Shown: one piece after another, positions 31,060-40,047 of the stretch
Layout: each line of letters opens with the position of its first letter
Numbering within the stretch: position 1 is the stretch's first letter
Assembly (NCBI GenBank): GCA_016294165.1
Contig: JAEDCM010000001.1
Location: 36,098 to 100,097, forward strand
DNA from: Anaeroplasmataceae bacterium
GTDB taxonomy: Bacteria > Bacillota_I > Bacilli_A > Acholeplasmatales > JAEDCM01
DNA length: 64,000 nucleotides
Reading direction: 5' to 3'
Notes under the pieces: generated by a model
Database searches by the model: none
Told to the model about the DNA's origin: nothing
The model's input: only the letters and a program-made list of their open reading frames with translations
Made by a program: the position numbers and the translations under genes

Positions 31060-33597
31060 ATGGCCTCTTTAAAGGATAAATTAGATATATATTTTAATGA
31101 GAAGGTAATTGACGATCGTCTAGAGGACATTGTTGGAGAGCGTTTTGGAAGATATAGTAAATATATTATTCAAGAGCGTGCTTTACCTGATGCAAGAGAT
31201 GGTTTAAAGCCTGTTCAAAGACGTATTTTATATGGTATGTCAAAGATGGGCTTAACAAGTGATAAGCCTCACAAAAAATCAGCTCGTATTGTTGGTGATG
31301 TCATGGGTAAATATCATCCTCATGGTGACTCATCAATTTACGAAGCAATGGTACGTATGAGTCAATATTGGAAAATGGGAATTCCAACCATCGATATGCA
31401 TGGAAATAATGGTTCAATCGATGGTGATGGACCAGCTGCTATGCGTTATACTGAAGCAAGAATGAGCAAGGCTGGAGAGCTATTACTAGAAAATATCGAT
31501 AAAAGAACAGTTCGTTTTGTACCGAATTTTGATGATGAAGAATTAGAGCCAGTTGTCCTACCTGCTAAATTTCCAAATCTATTAGTTAATGGGGCATCTG
31601 GTATTTCAGCGGGATATGCAACAGAAATCCCACCTCATAATCTAAGAGAGGTCGTTGAGGCAGTAATTGCAAAAATAGATGATCCGACATTAACAACTGA
31701 GGATTTAATGAAATACATTTTAGGTCCAGATTTTCCAACTGGTGGTATTGTTCAAGGAAAAGAAGGATTGTTACAAGCCTACAAAACTGGTAAGGGGCGT
31801 ATTATTGTACGCGCTAAAACTGAAATTGTTGAGCAAAATAAGATGTACAAGATTATCATTAACGAGATTCCTTTTGATGTTGTAAAGGGAAATTTAGTTA
31901 AAGAAATTGAAGTAATTCGTGCTGAAAAGAAGGTTGAGGGGATTCTTGATGTTCGTGATGAAAGTGACCGAGATGGATTAAAAATCGCGATTGATGTTAA
32001 GAAAGAAGCTAACCCAGAATTTATTCTAAATTATCTATTTAAGAAAACTAACCTTCAGGTTTCTTATAACTTTAATATGGTAGCAATTTTAAATCAACGA
32101 CCAGTTTTAATGAGCCTACCTATGATGCTTGATGCATACATCGATCATCAAAAAGAGGTAATAACTAATCGAAGTAACTATGAACTATATATCTCTAATA
32201 AAAGATTGCATATCGTTGAGGGTTTATTAATGCTAATTGATGTGACCGATGAGGTAATTAGAATTATTAGAGCTTCTAAAAATAAAGCTGATTCTAAGGA
32301 AAATATCAAAGCTAAATTTGGTTTTTCTGAGGAACAAGCGGAGGCAATTGTAACATTACAATTATATCGTCTATCACATCAGGATGTTAATTTATTGCTA
32401 AATGAAAAGAAAGAATTAGAAAATAAGATTAAGGAATTAACAGAGATCCTTTCAAGCGAAAAGAAACTTTTAGCTGTAATTAAAAAGGAACTTAAGGATG
32501 TTATGAAGGTTTCTAATGATCGTTTAACAGTTATTGAGGATGAAATTGCCAATATTAAGATTAGTGAGGAATCCTTAGTAACCAATGAACAAGTGATGGT
32601 TGCGGTAACTAAGGATGGCTATATCAAACGTTCAAGTATCCGAAGCTTTAACCAATCAACTGTTTGTGGATTGAAAGAAAATGATTCATTGTTATTTAAA
32701 GAAGAAGTTTCAACATTAAATACGTTGTTAATCTTTACTTCTTTAGGAAATTATATTTTCCTTCCAGTTTATAAAATTGATGATCAAAAATGGAAGGATT
32801 TAGGTATTTTTATTAATAACTTAGTAGCAATTTCTCCTAATGAAAAGATTGTTAAGGTCTTTGCGATTAAAGACTTTAACGAGGATTATAATGTGTTAAT
32901 TACTACTAAACTTGGTGCAATTAAGCAAACAAAGCTACAAGAATTTAATGTAACTAGATATTCTAAATCAATTCGTGCTATGAAGCTTCAGGCTGGTGAT
33001 AGTGTTGTAAGTGTTGATATGGCTAAAAATTATCCATTGATTGTGGTATTTACAAAGAAAGGAAAGGCCTTAAGGTTTAAATCAAGTGATCTTTCATTTG
33101 TGGGAACCGCTGCTGGTGGTGTCAAGGCGATCAATTCGACAAATCATCTAGCATGTGCGGTTTATACTCGTAATAATCATGATGTTTTAATTTTAACATC
33201 ACGTGGAAATATTAAGCGTATAAAGGCAACCGATCTACCATTAAGTAAACGATATAAGGCCGGAATTGATGTTATTAAGGAAATTAAAACAAACCCTCAT
33301 TATATCATGGATGCAGCTACTCTAAGCTATTCACAATATCGTGAGGATGTGGATATTATGATTACAACCGAAAATAATAATTTTATGACTAAAGCGTTTA
33401 ATTTAAAATATACAAATACGCAAGCTGGAAATGCAGTTGTACCGGATGGATATAAGGAATCATTAAGACTTTCAGTTAAGAAAATCGATGAAGTAGAGGT
33501 TTTTGATATTGAAATTGATGAGCCTTATGAAGATGAATTTGATGATGATATTGATAGTCGTCAATTATCATTATTTGATGATGTAGATTTGGAGTGA
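31060..33597 (+). CDS. parC: DNA topoisomerase IV subunit A
   Basis: The breakage-reunion subunit of topoisomerase IV, 845 residues. The catalytic Tyr130 is in MRYTEAR. The quinolone-resistance region HPHGDSSIYEAMVRM retains Ser91 and Glu95 (equivalent to E. coli Ser80 and Glu84), so no classical resistance change is seen. The C-terminal beta-pinwheel has degenerate blades (KDGYIKRSS, TKLGAIKQTKL, TKKGKALRF, TSRGNIKRI) and no GyrA box, which supports ParC. It ends with an acidic tail. Confidence 0.94.
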   Translation: MASLKDKLDIYFNEKVIDDRLEDIVGERFGRYSKYIIQERALPDARDGLKPVQRRILYGMSKMGLTSDKPHKKSARIVGDVMGKYHPHGDSSIYEAMVRMSQYWKMGIPTIDMHGNNGSIDGDGPAAMRYTEARMSKAGELLLENIDKRTVRFVPNFDDEELEPVVLPAKFPNLLVNGASGISAGYATEIPPHNLREVVEAVIAKIDDPTLTTEDLMKYILGPDFPTGGIVQGKEGLLQAYKTGKGRIIVRAKTEIVEQNKMYKIIINEIPFDVVKGNLVKEIEVIRAEKKVEGILDVRDESDRDGLKIAIDVKKEANPEFILNYLFKKTNLQVSYNFNMVAILNQRPVLMSLPMMLDAYIDHQKEVITNRSNYELYISNKRLHIVEGLLMLIDVTDEVIRIIRASKNKADSKENIKAKFGFSEEQAEAIVTLQLYRLSHQDVNLLLNEKKELENKIKELTEILSSEKKLLAVIKKELKDVMKVSNDRLTVIEDEIANIKISEESLVTNEQVMVAVTKDGYIKRSSIRSFNQSTVCGLKENDSLLFKEEVSTLNTLLIFTSLGNYIFLPVYKIDDQKWKDLGIFINNLVAISPNEKIVKVFAIKDFNEDYNVLITTKLGAIKQTKLQEFNVTRYSKSIRAMKLQAGDSVVSVDMAKNYPLIVVFTKKGKALRFKSSDLSFVGTAAGGVKAINSTNHLACAVYTRNNHDVLILTSRGNIKRIKATDLPLSKRYKAGIDVIKEIKTNPHYIMDAATLSYSQYREDVDIMITTENNNFMTKAFNLKYTNTQAGNAVVPDGYKESLRLSVKKIDEVEVFDIEIDEPYEDEFDDDIDSRQLSLFDDVDLE

Positions 33598-33602
33598 TTT
33601 AA

Positions 33603-35234
33603 ATGCTTGAAGTAACAATCAATGCAAAACCAATGGTTTTAGAAAAACCAACTAGTTTGTTAGAATTATCTAAAGGATTAGATAAAAAATATTATGCCGC
33701 AAAGGTAAACAATAGTCTAAAGGAATTAAATAGCGTCATCGCTGAGAGCTGTGATATTACATTTCTTGATTTAACAAGTCCAGATAGTGTAAAAATCTAT
33801 GAGGCAACCCTTCGTTATATCTTTTTGATGGCAGTAAATAATTTATATCCTGAAAGACAAGTTAGGTTTAGCTATAGTATTTCAAGATCAATTTTTGTGA
33901 TGCCAATTAACTTTAAAATTGATGAAGCATTTACCAAAAATGTATTAAAAGAAATGAAAAGAATTATTAGTTTAGATCTAGCTATTATCAGAAAACGTGT
34001 TAAAAGATTTGAAATTATTGACTATTTTGATGAGCTTGGTTACACTGATAAGGGTGAAATCATGAGATATCGTGATGATGAATATGCTAACGTTTATGAG
34101 TGTGATGGCTATAAGAATTATTTATATGAGAGAATGTTACCAAGTACGGGTTATATTGATAGCTTTAAAATGTTTTCTTATTATCCAGGTATCATTTTAC
34201 AATATCCAAGAGCGGAATTATCAGGACTTTTACCAAAGTTTGTCGATGCTCCAAGATTCAGCAAGCATATAAGTGAAAGCCGTAAATGGGCAGAATTAAT
34301 CAATGTAGAAAGCATTTCTAAAATTAACCGACAAATCAAAGAAAAAAAGGAAATAGATTTAATCAATATTTGTGAAACAAGACATAATCGTATGCTGTAT
34401 GAGATCGGTCAAAGAATCCAAGAAAACAAAGATAATATTCGTTTAATTGCCATTGCAGGTCCATCATCAAGTGGAAAAACAACCTTCTCAAACCGTTTGA
34501 GAATTGAGCTTTTAAGCCGTGGAATCAAACCGGTAAAAATCTCTATTGATGATTATTACCTACCAAGATCAGCGGCACCAAAGGATATTGATGGTAATCC
34601 AGATTTAGAACACATTGAGGCTTTAGATATTGATTTATTTAATGAGCATATTTTGGCTTTGATTTCGGGAGAAGAAGTTACTATGCCACGTTTTGATTTT
34701 AAAACTGGCTTAAGAGTTAAGGGCGAAACAATTAAGGTTAATCCTAATGATCCAATTATCATTGAGGGAATTCATGCCTTAAACGAACGATTAACAGCTT
34801 CCATTCCTCGTCACCAAAAGTTTAAAATCTTTATTGCTCCTTTACAACAAATTAATATTTGTAATCATAGCCCAATTTCGATTACGGAAATTAGATTATT
34901 AAGAAGAATTGTTCGTGATAAAAACTATCGTAATACGGATGTAAATAAAACAATAGAAATGTGGTCTAGTGTTAGACGTGGTGAATTTAACTGGATTTAT
35001 GATACGCAAGAGGATGCAGATTATATCTTTAATTCTGAATTAGCATATGAAATGTGTGTGATGAAGCGTCAAGTTTTACCAATGCTATTAAACATTGATA
35101 AGAGTTCAAAGTGCTATAGTATGGCAAGTCGTTTGATTCGTTTTCTAAAATACTTTGAAGATATGGATGATACATATATTCCGTGCAATTCTTTAATTAG
35201 AGAGTTCATTGGAGGTTCATGCTTCGAATTATAA
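33603..35234 (+). CDS. TGS-like domain uridine/cytidine kinase family protein
   Basis: A 543-residue protein. The N-terminal 60 residues resemble a TGS/ubiquitin-like domain, followed by a threonyl-tRNA synthetase second-domain-like region (about 60-250) and a C-terminal P-loop nucleoside kinase of the PRK/UDK family with Walker A GPSSSGKT (286-293) and SIDDYYLPR. This three-part architecture is a known Firmicutes family, annotated as nucleoside kinase; the usual guess is uridine phosphorylation. It begins five bases after parC and ends at a strong terminator. Confidence 0.85.
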   Translation: MLEVTINAKPMVLEKPTSLLELSKGLDKKYYAAKVNNSLKELNSVIAESCDITFLDLTSPDSVKIYEATLRYIFLMAVNNLYPERQVRFSYSISRSIFVMPINFKIDEAFTKNVLKEMKRIISLDLAIIRKRVKRFEIIDYFDELGYTDKGEIMRYRDDEYANVYECDGYKNYLYERMLPSTGYIDSFKMFSYYPGIILQYPRAELSGLLPKFVDAPRFSKHISESRKWAELINVESISKINRQIKEKKEIDLINICETRHNRMLYEIGQRIQENKDNIRLIAIAGPSSSGKTTFSNRLRIELLSRGIKPVKISIDDYYLPRSAAPKDIDGNPDLEHIEALDIDLFNEHILALISGEEVTMPRFDFKTGLRVKGETIKVNPNDPIIIEGIHALNERLTASIPRHQKFKIFIAPLQQINICNHSPISITEIRLLRRIVRDKNYRNTDVNKTIEMWSSVRRGEFNWIYDTQEDADYIFNSELAYEMCVMKRQVLPMLLNIDKSSKCYSMASRLIRFLKYFEDMDDTYIPCNSLIREFIGGSCFEL

Positions 35235-35240
35235 AAAATA

Positions 35241-35271
35241 GAGGCCTTATTTGATTAAAGGCCTCTTTTTT
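35241..35271 (+). terminator. Rho-independent terminator
   Basis: GAGGCCTT/AAGGCCTC stem and a T run end the parE-parC-kinase unit. Confidence 0.88.
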
Positions 35272-35416
35272 GACTGAAAAACGACTTATTTTAAGGCTGT
35301 TTTTTGGCGTTTTTAAAAAATATTTGATAAGTTATTCATTTGTTGATTTAAAAATTAAAAATACGCGAAAATATGAAGAATTAATCTTTTATAAATATAA
35401 AAAAAATGATTTTTAA

Positions 35417-35445
35417 TTGTTTTTAATGGCGTTTTAGAGTATAAT
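35417..35445 (+). promoter_or_regulatory. Promoter of the Fic-like gene
   Basis: TTGTTT (35417-35422), exact 17-base spacer, TATAAT (35440-35445), then AGAAGGAGG before the start codon. Confidence 0.65.
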
Positions 35446-35466
35446 ACCATAGAAGGAGGTGTTATT

Positions 35467-36531
35467 ATGCATTGCTTAGAAAATATGAGTAGAATTCAAA
35501 TTCCTGCTGAACAAATTTTGGATTTGATTAAGCTATATAAATTTAATGGGAAAGAATTTTACTATAAGAATGTTTTTAAACCTGACCTTAATCAAATCAG
35601 TAAAGAAGTTATTGAAAAGGAAACCTTTTATTTAGCTAAAATTGCTAATGTTAATTTGACAGAGGCACGTCTAAAGATTCTTACTAAAAATAATGCCGTT
35701 CCTAAAAATAAAGATGAACAGTTTGTTTTAAATATGAAAAGGGTTTTTGAAAAAATCCATAAAAATATTGATCATGTCGAATTAATTGTTCCAGAGTGCC
35801 AAAGATTAGCTAATAATCTATATGATAAAATAGTCAAGGTTGATTTCATTAAAACAACATATACGGATCGTAGTTCATTAATTCCAACAAGGGTTGTTAA
35901 AAGTAGTCGTGAAAGTTTAGATGGATTATTAAATTTATTTAATAAGATGCGTAAAACTGATGAATATGAGACAACATTAATGATTGTTAATTTTTATGTT
36001 GATTTCATGAATATGAAGATTTTTGATAAAAATAATGACATGATTGGCTTATTATTGCTGTATATGTTCTTGTTTTACTTAGATTTTAGACAATTTATGT
36101 TAGCTAGTTTCTTTGAAAAGATTTATAAAAAATATAATTTTTTTACTAATGCTTGTGTTCAAGCTTCTTTTAATTGGGAAGATGGATATTCACAAACTGC
36201 CCCTCTTCATAAGATGATAGTAAGCATTTTACATGAGAATTATAAAGAAATAGAAGCAAAATTACGTGATTATGAGTTTGATAATAATTTAAATAAATCC
36301 GATGATATTGAAAATACTATTCTTCACATGTCCGAAATATTTTCTAAGGATGATATTAGGTCTAAACACCCATATGTTTCTGAATCAACAATTGATAGAA
36401 CCTTAAAACGATTAAAAGATAATGGTCAAATTAGACCATTAGGTACAGGCCGAAGTGCTAGATGGCAAAGAATTTATGAAATTGAGCCTAGATTTAATCG
36501 TGAACAGCTAAGCATGTTTAGTGATGATTAA
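35467..36531 (+). CDS. Degenerate Fic-fold protein with C-terminal winged helix
   Basis: A 354-residue protein. The helical middle part follows the layout of Fic proteins: a helix-rich N-terminus, then FYVDFMNMKIFDKNNDMIGLLLL (the part from Met183 shown) where a Fic protein carries HPFxxGNGRxGR. The motif His, both Gly and the Arg are missing, so AMPylation is unlikely. The C-terminus (about 300-345) is a winged helix, SESTIDRTLKRLKDNGQI followed by the wing LGTGRSARW, as in Fic-wHTH regulators. I infer a DNA-binding regulator that kept the Fic scaffold. It overlaps the phosphatase gene by 11 bases. Confidence 0.6.
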   Translation: MHCLENMSRIQIPAEQILDLIKLYKFNGKEFYYKNVFKPDLNQISKEVIEKETFYLAKIANVNLTEARLKILTKNNAVPKNKDEQFVLNMKRVFEKIHKNIDHVELIVPECQRLANNLYDKIVKVDFIKTTYTDRSSLIPTRVVKSSRESLDGLLNLFNKMRKTDEYETTLMIVNFYVDFMNMKIFDKNNDMIGLLLLYMFLFYLDFRQFMLASFFEKIYKKYNFFTNACVQASFNWEDGYSQTAPLHKMIVSILHENYKEIEAKLRDYEFDNNLNKSDDIENTILHMSEIFSKDDIRSKHPYVSESTIDRTLKRLKDNGQIRPLGTGRSARWQRIYEIEPRFNREQLSMFSDD

Positions 36532-37294
36532 AAATAATTATCATACACATACCCAAATGTGTGGTCATGCGACTGGTAATGTCAGTGATTATGTCCTTGA
36601 GGCTGTAAAAAATGGCTTTGAGGTGATTGGAATCAGTGATCATGGGATTACTCCTCGAGGATTCTTAAGACCTTATATGGATGAAGCAGCGTTAAAATAT
36701 TATTTAGAAGAAATTGATGCGGCTAAAAAAGAATTTCCTCAAATCAAAATATTAAAGGGCTTGGAAAATGAATTTTTTAGAAATAATGATAGTTTTTATC
36801 GAAATCTTTTGTCAAAGCTTGATTATTTGATTTTAGGAGTGCACTATTACAATGATGATATGTCATTCTATCAAAAATCATCATTTAAAATTAAGAACCA
36901 AGAAAATTTATTAAAATATCGAGATTTAGCTGTTAAAGGAATTGAAAGTGGATTTTTTAAAATTATTGCGCACCCTGATGTTTTCATGATGGAGTATCCT
37001 TCTTGGGATGAAACTGCGATTCAAGTTTCAAACGATATTATAAATGCTTGTATTAAGCATAACGTTTTGATTGAAGTAAATGCGCAAGGAATCAGAAAAG
37101 GTAAGAGGGATGAATTTGGTAAGCCTCTTTATCCGAATGAAAATTTTTTCAAAATTGTCAAAGAAAAAAATGCTAAGGTGATCATCGGTTCAGACTGCCA
37201 CCGACCAACATATTTAAATGATGAGTCCTTCAAAGCTGCTCTTGAATTTGCACAGACACTAGGGTTGAAAGTAGAAGAAGAATTAAAATTGTAG
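36521..37294 (+). CDS. PHP-domain phosphatase, histidinol-phosphatase (HisK) type
   Basis: A 257-residue PHP-family phosphoesterase. Metal ligands are visible in NNYHTHTQMCGHA (motif I), GISDHG (motif II), LKGLENEFF, LGVHYY, IAHPD and the C-terminal GSDCHRP. The nearest family is HisK-type histidinol-phosphatase, but no histidine synthesis genes are in the window, so another phosphate ester is possible. Two adjacent ATGs (36521, 36524) lie within the end of the Fic-like gene, with no strong ribosome binding site, suggesting translational coupling. Confidence 0.82.
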   Translation: MMIKNNYHTHTQMCGHATGNVSDYVLEAVKNGFEVIGISDHGITPRGFLRPYMDEAALKYYLEEIDAAKKEFPQIKILKGLENEFFRNNDSFYRNLLSKLDYLILGVHYYNDDMSFYQKSSFKIKNQENLLKYRDLAVKGIESGFFKIIAHPDVFMMEYPSWDETAIQVSNDIINACIKHNVLIEVNAQGIRKGKRDEFGKPLYPNENFFKIVKEKNAKVIIGSDCHRPTYLNDESFKAALEFAQTLGLKVEEELKL

Positions 37295-37300
37295 AATAGA

Positions 37301-37329
37301 GATCGAAATTAAATTTCGGTCTTTTTTTT
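37301..37329 (+). terminator. Rho-independent terminator
   Basis: GATCGAAAT/ATTTCGGTC stem and an eight-T run. Confidence 0.85.
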
Positions 37330-37901
37330 GCGTTTAGAAGGATTTAAAGCTTAAGATGGACATTTGTATGTAAAATTATATTTCATTTTGTAAAAAAAAT
37401 TCAAATATATGCTTAAACGTATTCATTTAAAAAAGAAGAAGGTGTTTATTTTTAAAAATGACAGTATTTTTCCTTTATAAACGGGTTAAAATCACTCCAA
37501 CGACCGTTTTAAATTTTAAAAAATGCATTTTTCTATATTATTATTTATTCCTATAATAAGTATTATGTAAACCTACGAAAATAAAGCAATGATGCGGATT
37601 TTTCTACGTTTGGTGGAAAAGTTAATTTCTTTATTTAGTTGTGAATTAGGCTACTGCCTAAAAATGTAGGCCTGGAGCGACTTTTTTAGGTGTCATTTTT
37701 TTGGTTTATTTTAGGAATTTTTAGAGAAAAATTTTGATGATGTTTTTTTATGTTTTTTCATAGTTATTTTTTAGAAATCGAGATAGATAATTGTTCATTT
37801 TATGATTTTTCAAGCTCTAAAATCGTTGTTTTAGTGAAAAAAAGACCATTTTTTGGTTAAAAATGGCTTAATGATGCGGATATTTAGTGTTTTTAATACA
37901 A
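37330..37901. other. Long gene-free region between convergent genes
   Basis: About 570 bases with no credible gene. It holds a direct repeat AATGATGCGGAT (at about 37588 and 37870), an inverted repeat AAACGG/CCGTTT (about 37482-37512), a TATAAT-like box near 37552, and a hairpin CCTAAAAA/TTTTTAGG (about 37657-37692) followed by a T-rich tract. An untranslated RNA or decayed gene is possible. Confidence 0.4.
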
Positions 37902-37925
37902 AAAAAGAGGAAAAATCCTCTTTTT
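37902..37925 (-). terminator. Terminator of deoB
   Basis: AAAAAGAGGA/TCCTCTTTTT, working on the minus strand with a T-rich end; nearly symmetric, so it may act both ways. Confidence 0.8.
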
Positions 37926-37952
37926 CTTAAAAAATTTATGAAAATATTTTCA

Positions 37953-39131
37953 TTATAAACTCTTCATTAAGCTTTTACCGATTTTTGGTTTTTCAACCTT
38001 AAAGTTATCAGCGATAGTTGCTCCAATGTTGGCGAATGTTTCACCATCTGGAATTATTTTTCCTTTTAAATTTTTGTTGTACATGATAAATGGAACATAT
38101 TCACGAGTATGGTCTGTTCCTTGAGCTGTTGGATCATTTCCATGATCTGCAGTAATAATCAATAAATCCTCATCAGACATGGTTTTCATAAGTTTTCCAA
38201 GCTCGACATCAAAGGCTTCAATTAAGTCTCCATATCCAATTGGGTCTCTCCTATGCCCGTATAAAGCATCAAAATCAACTAAATTTGTGAAGCATAAGCC
38301 ATTAAATCCACGCTCTAGCACTTGAATTGTTTGTTTCATTCCCATCATTGAATCCTTGCTTTTAACCACCTCAGTAATTCCTTCACCATCAAAAATATCG
38401 TTGATTTTACCAATTCCAATGACATCATAGCCTTTTTCTTTAAGGCTGTTTAAAACAGTCTTTCCAAATGGTTTTAGGGCATAGTCGTGTCTATTTGCTG
38501 TTCTTTTAAAGTCATTTTTGTTTTTTCCAACAAATGGACGAGCAATTACGCGTCCAACCATATATTTAGGATCTAAAGTAAGCTTTCGAGCTATTTTACA
38601 AATATCATAAAGCTCATTTAAAGGAATGATTTCTTCATGTGCCGCTATTTGTAGAACAGAATCTGCGGATGTATAGACAATTAAATCTTTGGTTTTCATG
38701 TGTTTTTCGCCTAAATCCTTGATGATTTCGGTACCGCTTGCGCTAATATTACCAATAATTTTATGTTTTGTTTGTTTTTCTAACTCTTTGATTAATTCCT
38801 TTGGAAATCCAGTTTCAGTGAAGGTTTTAAATGGTTTATCTACATAAATACCCATCATTTCCCAGTGTCCAGTTAAAGTATCCTTACCAACTGACATCTC
38901 TTTTAGCTTACAAACGATTCCTTTAGGCATTATTTGCGGTTTTAAACCTTTAGCGTTCACAATATTTCCTAAGCCTAAAGAGGCTAAATTTGGGGCATTT
39001 AAGCTGTTTGGACGAACGTTCGCTAGATGTGATAAGGTGTTTGTGCCTAAGTCTCCATAGTTTTTTGCATCTGGTAGAGCTCCGATTCCTAAGGAATCCA
39101 TGACAATTACGATAATTCTTTTAAATTCCAT
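37953..39131 (-). CDS. deoB: Phosphopentomutase
   Basis: Interconverts ribose or deoxyribose 1- and 5-phosphates in nucleoside salvage. The 392-residue alkaline-phosphatase-superfamily enzyme has the metal Asp in VIVMDSLGIGALPDA, the phospho-threonine loop KDTLTGHWEMMG (about 85) and the C-terminal metal site ITADHGNDPT with DHTREYVP. Its start overlaps the recombinase stop by 11 bases. No nucleoside phosphorylase is adjacent. Confidence 0.95.
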   Translation of the reverse strand: MEFKRIIVIVMDSLGIGALPDAKNYGDLGTNTLSHLANVRPNSLNAPNLASLGLGNIVNAKGLKPQIMPKGIVCKLKEMSVGKDTLTGHWEMMGIYVDKPFKTFTETGFPKELIKELEKQTKHKIIGNISASGTEIIKDLGEKHMKTKDLIVYTSADSVLQIAAHEEIIPLNELYDICKIARKLTLDPKYMVGRVIARPFVGKNKNDFKRTANRHDYALKPFGKTVLNSLKEKGYDVIGIGKINDIFDGEGITEVVKSKDSMMGMKQTIQVLERGFNGLCFTNLVDFDALYGHRRDPIGYGDLIEAFDVELGKLMKTMSDEDLLIITADHGNDPTAQGTDHTREYVPFIMYNKNLKGKIIPDGETFANIGATIADNFKVEKPKIGKSLMKSL

Positions 39132-40047
39132 TGTTTTTCTCCTTTGCTCGTGGATGAGTGTTTAAATAAACTTCTTTTAGCTCATCATTTGTTAAATGTG
39201 TATATATTTGAGTAGTTCCAATATCTTGATGACCAAGCAATTCCTGGACATATCTAAGGTTTACTCCATTTTTTAATAGGTGGGTCGCAAAGCTATGCCT
39301 TAGAGTATGTGGGCTAATTTCCTTTTCAATATTAGCATCTATTGCCCATTTTTTTATTAATTTCCAAACTCCTTGACGGGTTAATTGTTTGCCTTCCTTA
39401 TTGATAAATAAATAGTCACCTGGTAAATGTGGCAATTCTATACGACCTTTTGTTATCCAGTTTCTTAGGGCCACAATGCTCATTTCACCTAGTGGAACGA
39501 TTCTTTCTTTTCTTCCCTTTCCAAAAACCGTTAAAAGCTCAGTTTTGATGTGTACATCGCTCATTTTAAGATCTAAAAGTTCACTAATTCTTATTCCTGA
39601 ACCATATAGCAATTCAATCATTGCTCGATTTCTCAATCCTAATGGTGAATCGGTTTTGATCACGCTAATCATTCTTTCAACCTCTTCAATTGTTAAATAA
39701 ATTGGAAGCTTTTTATCTTTTTTTGGTCCTTTAACGTCTAAAGATGGATTAGTATCGGTTTCATCTTCAATTTTCAAAAACTTGTGAAAGCTTTTGATGG
39801 ATGAAATTTGACGATTGATTGATGATGCTTGTAAATTGGCTTTTTTTAGACTTACAATATAACGGTTGATTTTATCCTTAGTGATATCATCCGCTTCAAA
39901 GGTATTTTGGTACTTTTTTAGAAAACCAATATATCTTTTTAAATCATTTTGATATGAAATTGTCGTGTTTTCACTTAGTCCTTTTTCCATTTTTAAATAA
40001 TAAATGAAGTCACTAAGCTGATAATCAAGCTTTGTTTTCTTATCCAT
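39121..40047 (-). CDS. xerD: Tyrosine recombinase XerC/XerD-like
   Basis: A 308-residue site-specific recombinase, probably resolving chromosome dimers. It has a SAM-like N-terminal core-binding domain and a catalytic domain with Arg in GSGIRISELL, His and Arg in HTLRHSFATH, His in LLGHQDIGTTQ and the nucleophile Tyr in QIYTHL. Only a core-genome context (hemW, deoB) is seen, with no phage genes or att sites, favouring a housekeeping Xer role. ATG at 40047 follows AGGTG; it overlaps hemW by eight bases. XerC versus XerD cannot be settled. Confidence 0.85.
   Translation of the reverse strand: MDKKTKLDYQLSDFIYYLKMEKGLSENTTISYQNDLKRYIGFLKKYQNTFEADDITKDKINRYIVSLKKANLQASSINRQISSIKSFHKFLKIEDETDTNPSLDVKGPKKDKKLPIYLTIEEVERMISVIKTDSPLGLRNRAMIELLYGSGIRISELLDLKMSDVHIKTELLTVFGKGRKERIVPLGEMSIVALRNWITKGRIELPHLPGDYLFINKEGKQLTRQGVWKLIKKWAIDANIEKEISPHTLRHSFATHLLKNGVNLRYVQELLGHQDIGTTQIYTHLTNDELKEVYLNTHPRAKEKNNGI

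Noticed and set aside
31060..33597. Fluoroquinolone resistance changes in ParC
   Set aside because: Ser91 and Glu95, equivalent to the classical resistance positions, are wild type.
37560..37700. T-box or other known riboswitch in the long gap
   Set aside because: No T-box core (AGGGTGG-ACCGCG type) or other motif I know is present, and both flanking genes converge on the gap, so it is not upstream of any gene.
39121..40047. Integrase of a mobile element
   Set aside because: The recombinase is embedded between hemW and deoB with overlapping ends and has no att sites, phage genes or tRNA nearby; a housekeeping Xer is more likely.
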